Of a stretch of 64,000 bases of DNA, positions 9,048-16,840 are shown in pieces (position 1 is the stretch's first letter; every line of letters begins with the position of its first letter). The translations under genes were made by a program, and so were the position numbers. Below the pieces are notes generated by a model, which was given only the letters and a program-made list of their open reading frames with translations, was not told the origin of the DNA and made no database searches. The stretch covers positions 682,001 to 746,000 of the forward strand of contig NZ_JADWYR010000002.1 of the NCBI RefSeq assembly GCF_015831355.1. The letters are read 5' to 3'. The stretch comes from Panacibacter microcysteis (GTDB lineage Bacteria; Bacteroidota; Bacteroidia; Chitinophagales; Chitinophagaceae).

Positions 9048-11378
9048 ATGAGAAAGATTTTACAACTGCTATTGATGTTGGTTATCGTTACCTGTGCAAC
9101 CGCACAAAATTACTCACTCGACTGGCTACGCACTGCAGACAGCTATCTCAAAAGCGGCACCATGCTGGCAAAAGACCAGGATAACAATGTTATTGTTACC
9201 GGCGCCGCTGTCACATCTGCGATTTACACCCGTAAGTTTGACAAGTTTGGCAACCTGCTATGGGAAAGATCATCTTTTTCAGGTATACAAAGTAATTACG
9301 AGACTGCCACATGGGTAAACACAGATGCGCAAAATAATGTGTTCGTCACCGGTTACCGCTACTCTTACAGTAGCCAGGCGCCATTTAATTTTCCAAACGC
9401 TCTTATTGTACTTAAATACGACGCCCAGGGCAACCTGCTATGGAAATATATACTTGAAGGCTCTTATGGGCTTACCATACCATTAAGCTATTCTGCACTA
9501 AGGTTCAGAAGTGAGACAGATACAGGCGGGAATCTTTATGTAGGTACATCGGGCACTATTGCCGGCAATACGGTGGGTGGCTTTATTTTACTCAAACTCA
9601 ATCCACAGGGTGCACTTGTGTGGAGCAGGACAAGCACAGCCGGTTCTCCCGGAGGTTTTTTATCTATGCGGCTTGGCAACAACCAGGTTCTGCTTACGGG
9701 TTCATCTGCAGGCGCATTTGGCAATGTTGCAACCGTTTGCTTCGATACCACCGGTGTTGAAAAATGGCGCGCTGCAACGCCTGAACGCGGCGGGCAGGAT
9801 GTTGAAACCGATAACCTAGGAAATGCCTATATACTTACAGCAAACTATAATGAAGTAAACGCCACCAGCGGCCTCGATATACTGATACTAAAATACAACA
9901 GCAACGGCGCGCAAACCGCCCGCTACAAATACAACTTTGCCAATAACGAAACAGGCTACAGGTTATGCAAAACCGGCGCCGGAGAACTGGGTATCTCAGG
10001 CCTTGGCTATTTTGGCGGCAGCTTCACGTCAGACTGGCTGGTAATGAAAATCAATATGACAACCGGTGCGTTGCTATGGAGTAGAACAGATGTTAACACT
10101 TCGCCTTACGATGTTGGTGCCACAAACCTTACCGGTAACAGCAATGGAGAGTTATTCGTAACAGGTTACAAGCCCAGTGGCAAACCCTTCCCAGGCACAC
10201 TTGCCATGGCTACACGCAAATACACTGCGGATGGTACACCAGCATGGACAGCATTATCTGATTCCACAGCCAGCAGGGGCACCGCAATCGTTTTATCGGG
10301 CGATGGCAGTGTTTATGCGCTTGGCTCCGCGTATGCAACGGTACTGCATTATTTTAATCATTCCGGTACAGGTGTTTGTAACAGCCCGGATACAGCAACC
10401 ATCACCAATATAACAAGATCGTCTGCTGTAATCAATTACCGCAAAACTCCCGGTGCAATCGTTTATCATATACAGTACAAGGCACTGTCTTCTCCGCGAT
10501 GGATTACGGTTTCTACTGATAAACTGAAATATAAACTGTCGGGACTGGCACCAGGCACCACCTACCAGTACCGCATTGAAACCGTCTGCAACAGCCGCCC
10601 CTCAGGCTACCAGGCTATAAGACAGTTTACTACTGCCGGGACCCCTTACTGCACTACCGGTGCGCTGAATGCTTCAGACGATTACATAGCGTATGTACAA
10701 CTCGGCAATTTTGTAGACGGCATCAATAACAGCACAGGCAGTAACAACGGTTATGCAGATTTTACATATCTCACTACCAAAGCCGCAGCTGGTGAAACGG
10801 TCAGCGGAAGCCTGAGTGCATCATATTTTGCGCCTGTTTTCAATGAGTATTTCCGCGTATGGGCTGACTTTAATATTGATGGCGATTTTAATGACCCGGG
10901 AGAATTGGTTGTAAGCACGACGGCCACCAGTATCGGCAGTTTCCCGGTATCATTTACTATACCTGCCAATGCCAAAGCAGGCACCACAAGAATAAGGGTA
11001 AGTATGAAAAACGGTAGCGCACCACCTGTTTGCGGCTCATACGCATCCGGCGAAACAGAAGATTATGGTTTGATTATAACCGGCAACACGCTACCCCAAG
11101 CCAGCTTCAGCGCTGGTATGGTTTCAGCCGTGCACGAAACCAGCACAGGAGTGTTCATTCATCCCAATCCCGCCAGAGATTATGTTACTATCAGGCATGA
11201 TCTGCACAATAACAAACCCGTCTTTTTAAAGATATACAACAGCAGCGGGCAGCAGGTTATTTCACAAATCCTTACAGGCAATACAGTAAACGTTAGCAGG
11301 CTTTCCGGCGGATTCTATATTGCACAACTTATACAGGAAGATCAGGTCAGAAAGATCAGGCTCGTTATACAACGATAA
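9048..11378 (+). CDS. Secreted beta-propeller/FN3/GEVED protein with T9SS sorting domain
   Basis: The start is placed at the ATG at 9048, which gives a standard signal peptide (MRKILQLLLMLVIVTCATAQ). A longer frame from 8892 has no sensible N-terminus. The 776-residue product has, in order: repeated blades of the SBBP type (DNNVIVTGA, QNNVFVTGYR, GNLYVGTSG, GNAYILTANY, GELFVTGYKP), a fibronectin type III domain (from about residue 440), a GEVED domain (EYFRVWADFNIDGDFNDPGE), and a C-terminal type A sorting domain (VFIHPNPARDYVTIRHDL ... SGGFYIAQL ... RKIRLVIQR). The T9SS should export it to the cell surface or medium. The role is unknown: adhesion or polymer binding is the usual guess for such architectures. 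A terminator follows. Confidence 0.88.
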   Translation: MRKILQLLLMLVIVTCATAQNYSLDWLRTADSYLKSGTMLAKDQDNNVIVTGAAVTSAIYTRKFDKFGNLLWERSSFSGIQSNYETATWVNTDAQNNVFVTGYRYSYSSQAPFNFPNALIVLKYDAQGNLLWKYILEGSYGLTIPLSYSALRFRSETDTGGNLYVGTSGTIAGNTVGGFILLKLNPQGALVWSRTSTAGSPGGFLSMRLGNNQVLLTGSSAGAFGNVATVCFDTTGVEKWRAATPERGGQDVETDNLGNAYILTANYNEVNATSGLDILILKYNSNGAQTARYKYNFANNETGYRLCKTGAGELGISGLGYFGGSFTSDWLVMKINMTTGALLWSRTDVNTSPYDVGATNLTGNSNGELFVTGYKPSGKPFPGTLAMATRKYTADGTPAWTALSDSTASRGTAIVLSGDGSVYALGSAYATVLHYFNHSGTGVCNSPDTATITNITRSSAVINYRKTPGAIVYHIQYKALSSPRWITVSTDKLKYKLSGLAPGTTYQYRIETVCNSRPSGYQAIRQFTTAGTPYCTTGALNASDDYIAYVQLGNFVDGINNSTGSNNGYADFTYLTTKAAAGETVSGSLSASYFAPVFNEYFRVWADFNIDGDFNDPGELVVSTTATSIGSFPVSFTIPANAKAGTTRIRVSMKNGSAPPVCGSYASGETEDYGLIITGNTLPQASFSAGMVSAVHETSTGVFIHPNPARDYVTIRHDLHNNKPVFLKIYNSSGQQVISQILTGNTVNVSRLSGGFYIAQLIQEDQVRKIRLVIQR

Positions 11379-11389
11379 AACACCCAGAC

Positions 11390-11421
11390 AAACCGGCTTC
11401 TGTCAGCCGGTTTTGTTTTTT
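11390..11421 (+). terminator. Rho-independent terminator after the T9SS beta-propeller gene
   Basis: The stem AAACCGGCT / AGCCGGTTT with a 6-nt loop is followed by a T-rich run. It starts 12 bases after the stop codon. Confidence 0.8.
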
Positions 11422-11544
11422 GATTAAATTGAAACCGGCAGTCGTATTCACCACCTTATATTGTCTTATTCCACCCTTAGGCATGCACAAATACGCCATA
11501 CATTTGAAGAGCGCTGAAACACGGGCAAACAACATAGAACGGGT

Positions 11545-12732
11545 ATGAAAATGAAAAAGGCTGAATTTATTGCGCTTTCTGCATGTACTATGATGCTTAC
11601 TGCGCTTGGTATAGACATTATGTTGCCCGTTTTTGGGGAAGTAAGAAAATCATTTCACCTTCCTGAAAACTCAACCGCTACCGCGCAGATTATCCTTTTC
11701 TTTTTCCTGGGACAGATTGCACAGATCTTCTTTGGTATATTGTCTGACAGGTATGGCCGTCTTGCCATATTACGCATCGGTTTTCCATTGTATATAGCAG
11801 GCGGTGTAGCTGCAACATATGCACCAAATATGCCTGTAATGTTTGCTGCCCGGTTTGTGGCAGGTGTAGGAGCATCAGCCGTTTTCATGACAACGATTGC
11901 AAGCGTACGGGACAGGTTTGTTGGCGACCAGATGGCGCACACTATGTCTCTTATCCTGACCATTTTTCTTTCCACGCCAGTATTTGCACCTTTCCTCGGT
12001 CTTGCTATTGCAGCGGTAGCTTCGTGGAGAATGGTCTTTATTACGCCCCCAATGTTTGCCGTTGTGGTTTTTCTATGGTCGCTGAGGCTGGAAGAATCAT
12101 TACCAACAGAAAAACGCACCGCGTTGAACCGCAGCAGCATTGTTGCGTCGGTAAAAAAGGTGCTTACCAACAAAACATTTTTACGCTATACTTTTATTAC
12201 TACATTCCTTTTTGCTGCGCTTAGTTCGTGGGTAGCCAGCTCAGAACATATTGTAAGCGGCCTGTACAAAAGACCAGATCTGTTTGCCTGGGTTTTTGCA
12301 GGTATTGGTTTACTAATGTCTTTTTGTGCGCTTACCAATTCGCGGCTTTCGAAAAAATTTGGTGCACGGCCCACTCTCAAATGGTTGTTGGTATGCTACA
12401 CATTTATTGCGTTGCTATTGCTGGCTTATACGCTTACCTACAGCAATCCACCCGCTATGCCGGTATGTTTTACCGCTATTGCATTACTACTGGGTATCAA
12501 CATTGCCATTGAACCAAACAGCAGTGCACTTGCCATGGAGCCCATGGGCGATATGGCCGGCATAGCCTCTGCAGTATATGGCACACTTTTTTTCTTTACC
12601 GGTGCATCGCTCGGTGCACTTATCAGTAACCTTATGCAGACAACTGTTCTTCCACTCGTCATCAGCTTTTGTATAATCGGTATACTTGCCACTTTGCTTG
12701 CTTTTAGCGACAACCGCACAAAGCATTTGTAA
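11545..12732 (+). CDS. MFS exporter, Bcr/CflA-like drug resistance family
   Basis: This 395-residue protein has 12 predicted membrane helices. The Bcr/CflA-type N-terminus is ALGIDIMLPVFGEVRKSF, and the loop 2-3 motif A appears as GILSDRYGRLAI. The RFVAGVGASAVFMTTIASVRDRF block is the conserved helix 4-5 region of 12-helix drug:H+ antiporters. It probably exports small hydrophobic compounds driven by the proton gradient; the substrate is unknown. The start is the ATG at 11545 (a second ATG two codons later is equally possible). It lies between a terminator upstream and repeat copy 3 downstream, so it is likely a single-gene unit. The nearest resistance-type gene (rph) is 8.5 kb away, so there is no reason to link them. 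Confidence 0.88.
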   Translation: MKMKKAEFIALSACTMMLTALGIDIMLPVFGEVRKSFHLPENSTATAQIILFFFLGQIAQIFFGILSDRYGRLAILRIGFPLYIAGGVAATYAPNMPVMFAARFVAGVGASAVFMTTIASVRDRFVGDQMAHTMSLILTIFLSTPVFAPFLGLAIAAVASWRMVFITPPMFAVVVFLWSLRLEESLPTEKRTALNRSSIVASVKKVLTNKTFLRYTFITTFLFAALSSWVASSEHIVSGLYKRPDLFAWVFAGIGLLMSFCALTNSRLSKKFGARPTLKWLLVCYTFIALLLLAYTLTYSNPPAMPVCFTAIALLLGINIAIEPNSSALAMEPMGDMAGIASAVYGTLFFFTGASLGALISNLMQTTVLPLVISFCIIGILATLLAFSDNRTKHL

Positions 12733-12773
12733 AATATTTTAAGCACAACTTCGTAAGCGTTATAAATATTTGG

Positions 12774-12850
12774 TTACCGGCTGTAGTAATGTTACGCATC
12801 GCCTGTTGTGTCACTCACTTGTACGTTCCGTTTTTATAGCGGCTACAGCG
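12774..12850 (+). repeat. Dispersed intergenic repeat, copy 3 (type A, full flanks)
   Basis: The perfect core GTTGTGTCACTCACTTGTAC (12805-12824) is preceded by CCGGCTGTAGTA and GCATCGCCT and followed by GTTCCGTTTTTATAGCGGCT. It is one of the most complete copies. It lies inside the longest open frame that leads into the DinB gene, but upstream of the chosen start. Confidence 0.85.
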
Positions 12851-12934
12851 ATCATTTTTCCTCAAATGCGTAATTACACAGTCTTTGTTTTCGAAGAAGT
12901 GTTTTTTATATCTTGTGCAGACAATACCGAAGAG

Positions 12935-13426
12935 ATGATAAAGGCTGCCATACTGGATTATACGATCTACAATCACTGGGCTAACCAAACATTAACGGGC
13001 TGGCTCAGATCGCTGGATAGCACATTGCTATACAAAGAAAGCAAGTCAAGCTTTGCAAGTATTGCACACACATTACAGCATATGATAAATGCGCAAAACT
13101 TCTGGTATGCCGTCATCAGCAATGCAGGCATTGATGACCATGACGAACAATTACAGCCAGGTACCGTAGATGAAATTATGGGGGCGTTATTAAAAGGTTC
13201 GCAGCAAATTGTTGATGTTGTTAACATGCTTACTGAAGACGGCCTGGCAGCAAAGGTCTCATCTCCGGCCATAACAAAAAGCAGGTACGAATTTATACTG
13301 CATACAATCAACCATAACTCTTACCACCGCGGACAAATTATTACCATATGCAGGGTGTTGGGTATTAATCATAACATACCCAATACAGATTATGATACAT
13401 ACCTGTGGGCAGGCAATAGCAAATAG
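12935..13426 (+). CDS. DinB family protein
   Basis: The chosen ATG at 12935 gives a 163-residue protein starting MIKAAILDYTIYNHWANQTL, the normal beginning of a DinB/YfiT-like four-helix bundle. A longer frame from 12770 only adds translated repeat sequence (copy 3) and is rejected. The metal-binding histidines expected for the family are visible in SIAHTLQHMINAQNFWY and in the C-terminal TINHNSYHRGQIITICRVLG. DinB-fold proteins include thiol transferases and metal-dependent hydrolases; the specific reaction cannot be deduced here. It stands alone between repeat copies 3 and 4. Confidence 0.85.
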   Translation: MIKAAILDYTIYNHWANQTLTGWLRSLDSTLLYKESKSSFASIAHTLQHMINAQNFWYAVISNAGIDDHDEQLQPGTVDEIMGALLKGSQQIVDVVNMLTEDGLAAKVSSPAITKSRYEFILHTINHNSYHRGQIITICRVLGINHNIPNTDYDTYLWAGNSK

Positions 13427-13505
13427 AATTTTGCTTTGACGTCATTCAACGCTTCTTGCTACACCCTGGCTTGACAGGCGTATGTGTGTCTTTTTTATAG
13501 GCTGA

Positions 13506-13582
13506 GCTGCAATACTACTATTGTGCTTCGTTGTGTCACTCACTTATACAATTGGTGCGCTATGCAGCAAGAATGCGGCTTT
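13506..13582 (+). repeat. Dispersed intergenic repeat, copy 4 (type A)
   Basis: The core is 13530-13549 (one mismatch to the type A consensus). The left flank is the ATACTACTATTG form, and the right flank carries TATGCAGCAAGAATGCGGC, related to the flank of copies 6, 16, 19 and 24. Confidence 0.75.
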
Positions 13583-13647
13583 GTATAGGTTGCACAACTT
13601 TGCTTTTTGCGCTGCATTGTAGCTATTGCGTTGTAGAAAAACAAATC

Positions 13648-13700
13648 GCTGCAGCTCCATACATGATCCGAACGATGAACGTAATGCGACGCAACGATGC
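13648..13700 (-). repeat. Dispersed intergenic repeat, copy 5 (type B variant)
   Basis: Read on the minus strand it gives GCATCGTTGCGTCGCATTACG, then GTTCATC, and ends in ATGGAGCTGCAGC, which resembles the TTATGGCGGCTGCAG flank of copies 1-3. The core is 13681-13695. It pairs with copy 4 in opposite orientation. Confidence 0.6.
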
Positions 13701-13915
13701 TTAACCAGGGAACAAATGCCAGTAACATTATTTTGTTAACCTACGTATTGCTGCAGTCGTTCATCATGGCATATTTTCCGTTTATCACAGCCGGTTGATG
13801 AGCGGTTTCCTTTAAAATTATTAAACTCCCGTTTGTCCCATTTTTACATTTCTCCTCAGTTTGTTATAACCATTTTCGCTCTACGAAACTGGACGTACAA
13901 TAACCATACACTGTT

Positions 13916-16372
13916 ATGAAAAAGATATACCTGCTTACTGTTTTTTTGTGTGCTTTGTTTGTTGCAAAGGCACAATCTCCCGTAAAAATTACGGGCAACA
14001 TACAAACAGCCGAAAAGAAAGCGCTGGAAGCTGTGACGGTTTCTTTGTTGCGGGCAAAAGATTCGGTATTGGTAAAAATGGAAATAACCGATAAGAACGG
14101 CGCATTTGAGTTTGCAAATATAATTGCCGGTAAATACCTGCTGGTGGCCGATGCTATTGGTTTTGAGAAATTGTATAAACCTGTTGCTGCAGAAAACAGC
14201 CATGTACACGAGGAGATGTTGCTTACTGCATCCGCACAGGTGCTCAGTGGCGTAAGCGTTACAGCCCGCAGGCCGTTAGTAGAGAACAGGATTGATAAGA
14301 CAGTTGTGAATGTGGATGCATCGCCAACGAACACCGGCTTATCTGCTATGGAAGTGCTGGAAAAATCGCCGGGTGTAACTGTAAACAATGATGGTGCGAT
14401 AAGCCTGAAAGGCAAGCAGGGCGTGAGAATTTTTATTGATGGCAAACCGGCTTACTTATCAGGGCAGGACCTTACCAACTTCCTGAAAAATATGTCATCG
14501 AGCCAGCTCGACCAGATAGAGATCATGTCTCAGCCATCTGCCAAATATGATGCATCAGGCAACACAGGCATCATCAACATCAAAACAAAAAAGAATGCCA
14601 GCAATGGTTTTAACGGAAACTTTTCTACCAGTGCCATCTTTGCCAAATATTTTAAGAATACCAATAACATTAATGTAAACTGGCGCAAAGGCAAAACAAA
14701 TTATTATGCCAACTATGGTTTTTCTTACTGGGAGGGTTTCAACGACATCAGCATCAACAGAAGTTTAAGAGCAGACAGGAATACGCCTTTTAACCGCTAC
14801 AGTGAGCAAAGCACGTTTGGCAGGTTTTCCGGCTACCCGCACAACTTTAAAATAGGTGCAGATTATTATGCCAGCAAAAAAACGACACTTGGTGTTGCGG
14901 TAAATGGTTTGTTTGACAGCCGTAAATTTAAATCAACAGGCCGCGCCAATATATATGACAGCCTAAAACAGTTTGTACAATACAATGATGCCGTTTCAGA
15001 AACAAATGATCCATGGAATAACATTGGCATAAACCTGAACCTGCAGCAGAAAATAGGAGAGAAGGGGCAGGAAGTTTCTGTAGATGCAGATTATATTTTG
15101 TACAGGACAAAAGGTAAACAATACTCTTACAATTACCTCTATAATCCTGATAACACTTTGTCAGAAGATCCGTTTTTACTAAATGGTTACCTGCCTGCAA
15201 ACATTGATATCTATAGTTTAAAATCAGACTATAAATTGCCGCTGAAAAAAAATGCCACATTCGAGGCCGGCATTAAACTGAGTTATGTAAAAACAGACAA
15301 CGATGCGCAATACACCGTTTATGATGGCAACAACGATAAATGGGTAAATGATGAAACAAGGAGCAACCACTTTATCTATAAAGAAAACATCAATGCTGCA
15401 TATATAAACCTGCAAAAACAAATAAAGAAATTTGGTGTGCAACTGGGCCTGCGTGCCGAGCAAACCATTGCAGAAGGCAACCAGCTTTCCAAGAATATCG
15501 CCTTCAAAAGAAATTATACCAAACTCTTTCCTACAGCGTATTTCAGCTACCAGTTAAATGATAACAACACACTCGGTCTTTCTTACGGCAGGCGTATAGA
15601 GCGCCCCGGCTACCAGGATCTGAACCCCTTTCAGTACCAGCTTGACCGCTATACCTACCGTGAAGGAAACCCGAACCTGCAGCCGCAATTTAGTCACAAC
15701 ATAGAGGCAAGCTACAATTACAAAGGCGCATTGAATGTGTCTGTAAATTACACTACCGTGTCAGACATCATCAACGATGTACTCATTACCACGCAACAAC
15801 CCGGCGATTCAAATTATACCACGTTTCAAACCAAGCAAAATATTGCATCCAATAAAAACATAGGTTTGGCCGTTAGTTATAGTGCAAAACTGGCAAAGTG
15901 GTGGTCCATCAGTGTTTCGGCCAATGTATTCAACAATCATTACAAAGGCACTATTGATGGCGAAGCGATCGATCTTGGCCTTACTTCTTACCAGGCCAAC
16001 TTAAGCAACCAGTTTACTTTCAACAAAGGATGGACCGCAGAAGTGAGTGGTTTTTACCTGGCAAAAAACCTGGAGAGCAGCGCCATTCTTTCGCTGCCAA
16101 TGGGTATGTTTTCTGTAGGTGGTGGCAAAAAGATTTTAAAAGACAAAGGATCCATCCGTGTAAATATCAGAGACCCGTTTTACCTCATGAGTTTTCGTGG
16201 CAGTACAGATCTGAACAGGGGTTACACGCAAATACACAGTTACTGGGATAACCGCAGGGCCATTATAACCTTTACGTATCGTTTTGGCAAAAATACCGGT
16301 ACCGCGCCACGCCGCCGTACTACCGGTGCCGATGCTGAACAAAACCGTGTAAATACCGGTGGCCAGCAGTAA
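13916..16372 (+). CDS. Outer-membrane TonB-dependent receptor-like protein (OMP_b-brl_3 type)
   Basis: This 818-residue protein begins with a signal peptide (MKKIYLLTVFLCALFVAKAQ). Residues about 23-100 form a carboxypeptidase-regulatory-like beta-sandwich (VKITGNIQTAEKKALEAVTVSLL ... IAGKYLLVADAIGFEKL), followed by a plug-like domain (VSVTARRPLVENRIDKTVVNVD, MEVLEKSPGVTVNNDGAISLKGKQGV) and a long barrel ending near ITFTYRFGK. A short basic tail rich in Arg/Thr follows. The barrel matches the outer-membrane beta-barrel family (OMP_b-brl_3) common in Bacteroidota, rather than a SusC. There is no SusD-like partner beside it, so the substrate is unknown. A strong terminator follows. Confidence 0.9.
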   Translation: MKKIYLLTVFLCALFVAKAQSPVKITGNIQTAEKKALEAVTVSLLRAKDSVLVKMEITDKNGAFEFANIIAGKYLLVADAIGFEKLYKPVAAENSHVHEEMLLTASAQVLSGVSVTARRPLVENRIDKTVVNVDASPTNTGLSAMEVLEKSPGVTVNNDGAISLKGKQGVRIFIDGKPAYLSGQDLTNFLKNMSSSQLDQIEIMSQPSAKYDASGNTGIINIKTKKNASNGFNGNFSTSAIFAKYFKNTNNINVNWRKGKTNYYANYGFSYWEGFNDISINRSLRADRNTPFNRYSEQSTFGRFSGYPHNFKIGADYYASKKTTLGVAVNGLFDSRKFKSTGRANIYDSLKQFVQYNDAVSETNDPWNNIGINLNLQQKIGEKGQEVSVDADYILYRTKGKQYSYNYLYNPDNTLSEDPFLLNGYLPANIDIYSLKSDYKLPLKKNATFEAGIKLSYVKTDNDAQYTVYDGNNDKWVNDETRSNHFIYKENINAAYINLQKQIKKFGVQLGLRAEQTIAEGNQLSKNIAFKRNYTKLFPTAYFSYQLNDNNTLGLSYGRRIERPGYQDLNPFQYQLDRYTYREGNPNLQPQFSHNIEASYNYKGALNVSVNYTTVSDIINDVLITTQQPGDSNYTTFQTKQNIASNKNIGLAVSYSAKLAKWWSISVSANVFNNHYKGTIDGEAIDLGLTSYQANLSNQFTFNKGWTAEVSGFYLAKNLESSAILSLPMGMFSVGGGKKILKDKGSIRVNIRDPFYLMSFRGSTDLNRGYTQIHSYWDNRRAIITFTYRFGKNTGTAPRRRTTGADAEQNRVNTGGQQ

Positions 16373-16402
16373 AGATTTTTTCTCATGTGCATTATAATTC
16401 CG

Positions 16403-16428
16403 GCCCCGGTTTCAACCGGGGCTTTTTT
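16403..16428 (+). terminator. Rho-independent terminator after the TonB-type receptor gene
   Basis: A GC-rich perfect stem GCCCCGGTT / AACCGGGGC with a very short loop is followed by six T, 30 bases after the stop codon. Confidence 0.85.
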
Positions 16429-16437
16429 ATTGGTGTG

Positions 16438-16520
16438 GCCGGCAGTATTGCTACTATATTGCTGTTGTTGTGTCACTCACTTGTACGCCTGCAACATTAT
16501 TCAGCAAGGCTGCGGCGTGC
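16438..16520 (+). repeat. Dispersed intergenic repeat, copy 6 (type A)
   Basis: The perfect type A core is 16467-16486. The left flank is GGCAGTATTGCTACTATAT, and the right flank ends in TATTCAGCAAGGCTGCGGCG. Confidence 0.85.
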
Positions 16521-16708
16521 ACAGCTTTCGAAGCACAGGCTGTATTATATACATAATCGTAAAATGATGTATGCTTTATGCACCGCACGTTTCAAGGCCT
16601 TGCGCCGTAAATTCAATACGCATGCTTGCTCAGTAAAAAAGCATTTCCAACGTGCGGGAACCATGTTAGCGGTTAACCGGCATACCATTAGCGTGGCAGG
16701 AGAAACAG

Positions 16709-16769
16709 CGGACTGCAGTTGCCATAAAAACGGAACGTACAAGAGAGTGACACAACAGTTGATGCCATG
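16709..16769 (-). repeat. Dispersed intergenic repeat, copy 7 (type A)
   Basis: The reverse-strand core is 16737-16756, one mismatch to consensus. The GCGGACTGCAGTTGCCATAA flank and the GTTGATGCCATG flank match copies 2 and 10. Confidence 0.85.
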
Positions 16770-16840
16770 AAAAACCAATGTCGGTATACCAATAAAAAAT
16801 GCCCGCTACAGCAGCAGGCATTATACATTAAGGGAGTGAT

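Larger units (their letters stand above)
13427..13915. other. Intergenic region of 489 bp with an inverted pair of dispersed repeats
   Basis: No convincing gene is present. Repeat copies 4 (plus) and 5 (minus) face each other here, separated by roughly 65 bp of sequence rich in TGCAGC/GCTGCA motifs. The last 200 bases are AT-rich and should contain the promoter of the TonB-type receptor gene; I do not see a clean TAnnTTTG box. Confidence 0.6.
16373..16840. other. Intergenic region of 468 bp between convergent genes, with two repeats
   Basis: It lies between the 3' ends of the receptor gene (plus) and topA (minus). It holds the receptor terminator and repeat copies 6 (plus) and 7 (minus), about 190 bp apart. 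The sequence between them has no convincing gene; the small frames here translate repeat sequence. Confidence 0.6.

Noticed and set aside
16387-16770. 127-residue frame between the receptor and topA genes
   Set aside because: It translates the terminator and repeat copies 6 and 7 (peptide with CHSLVR), so it is not a gene.
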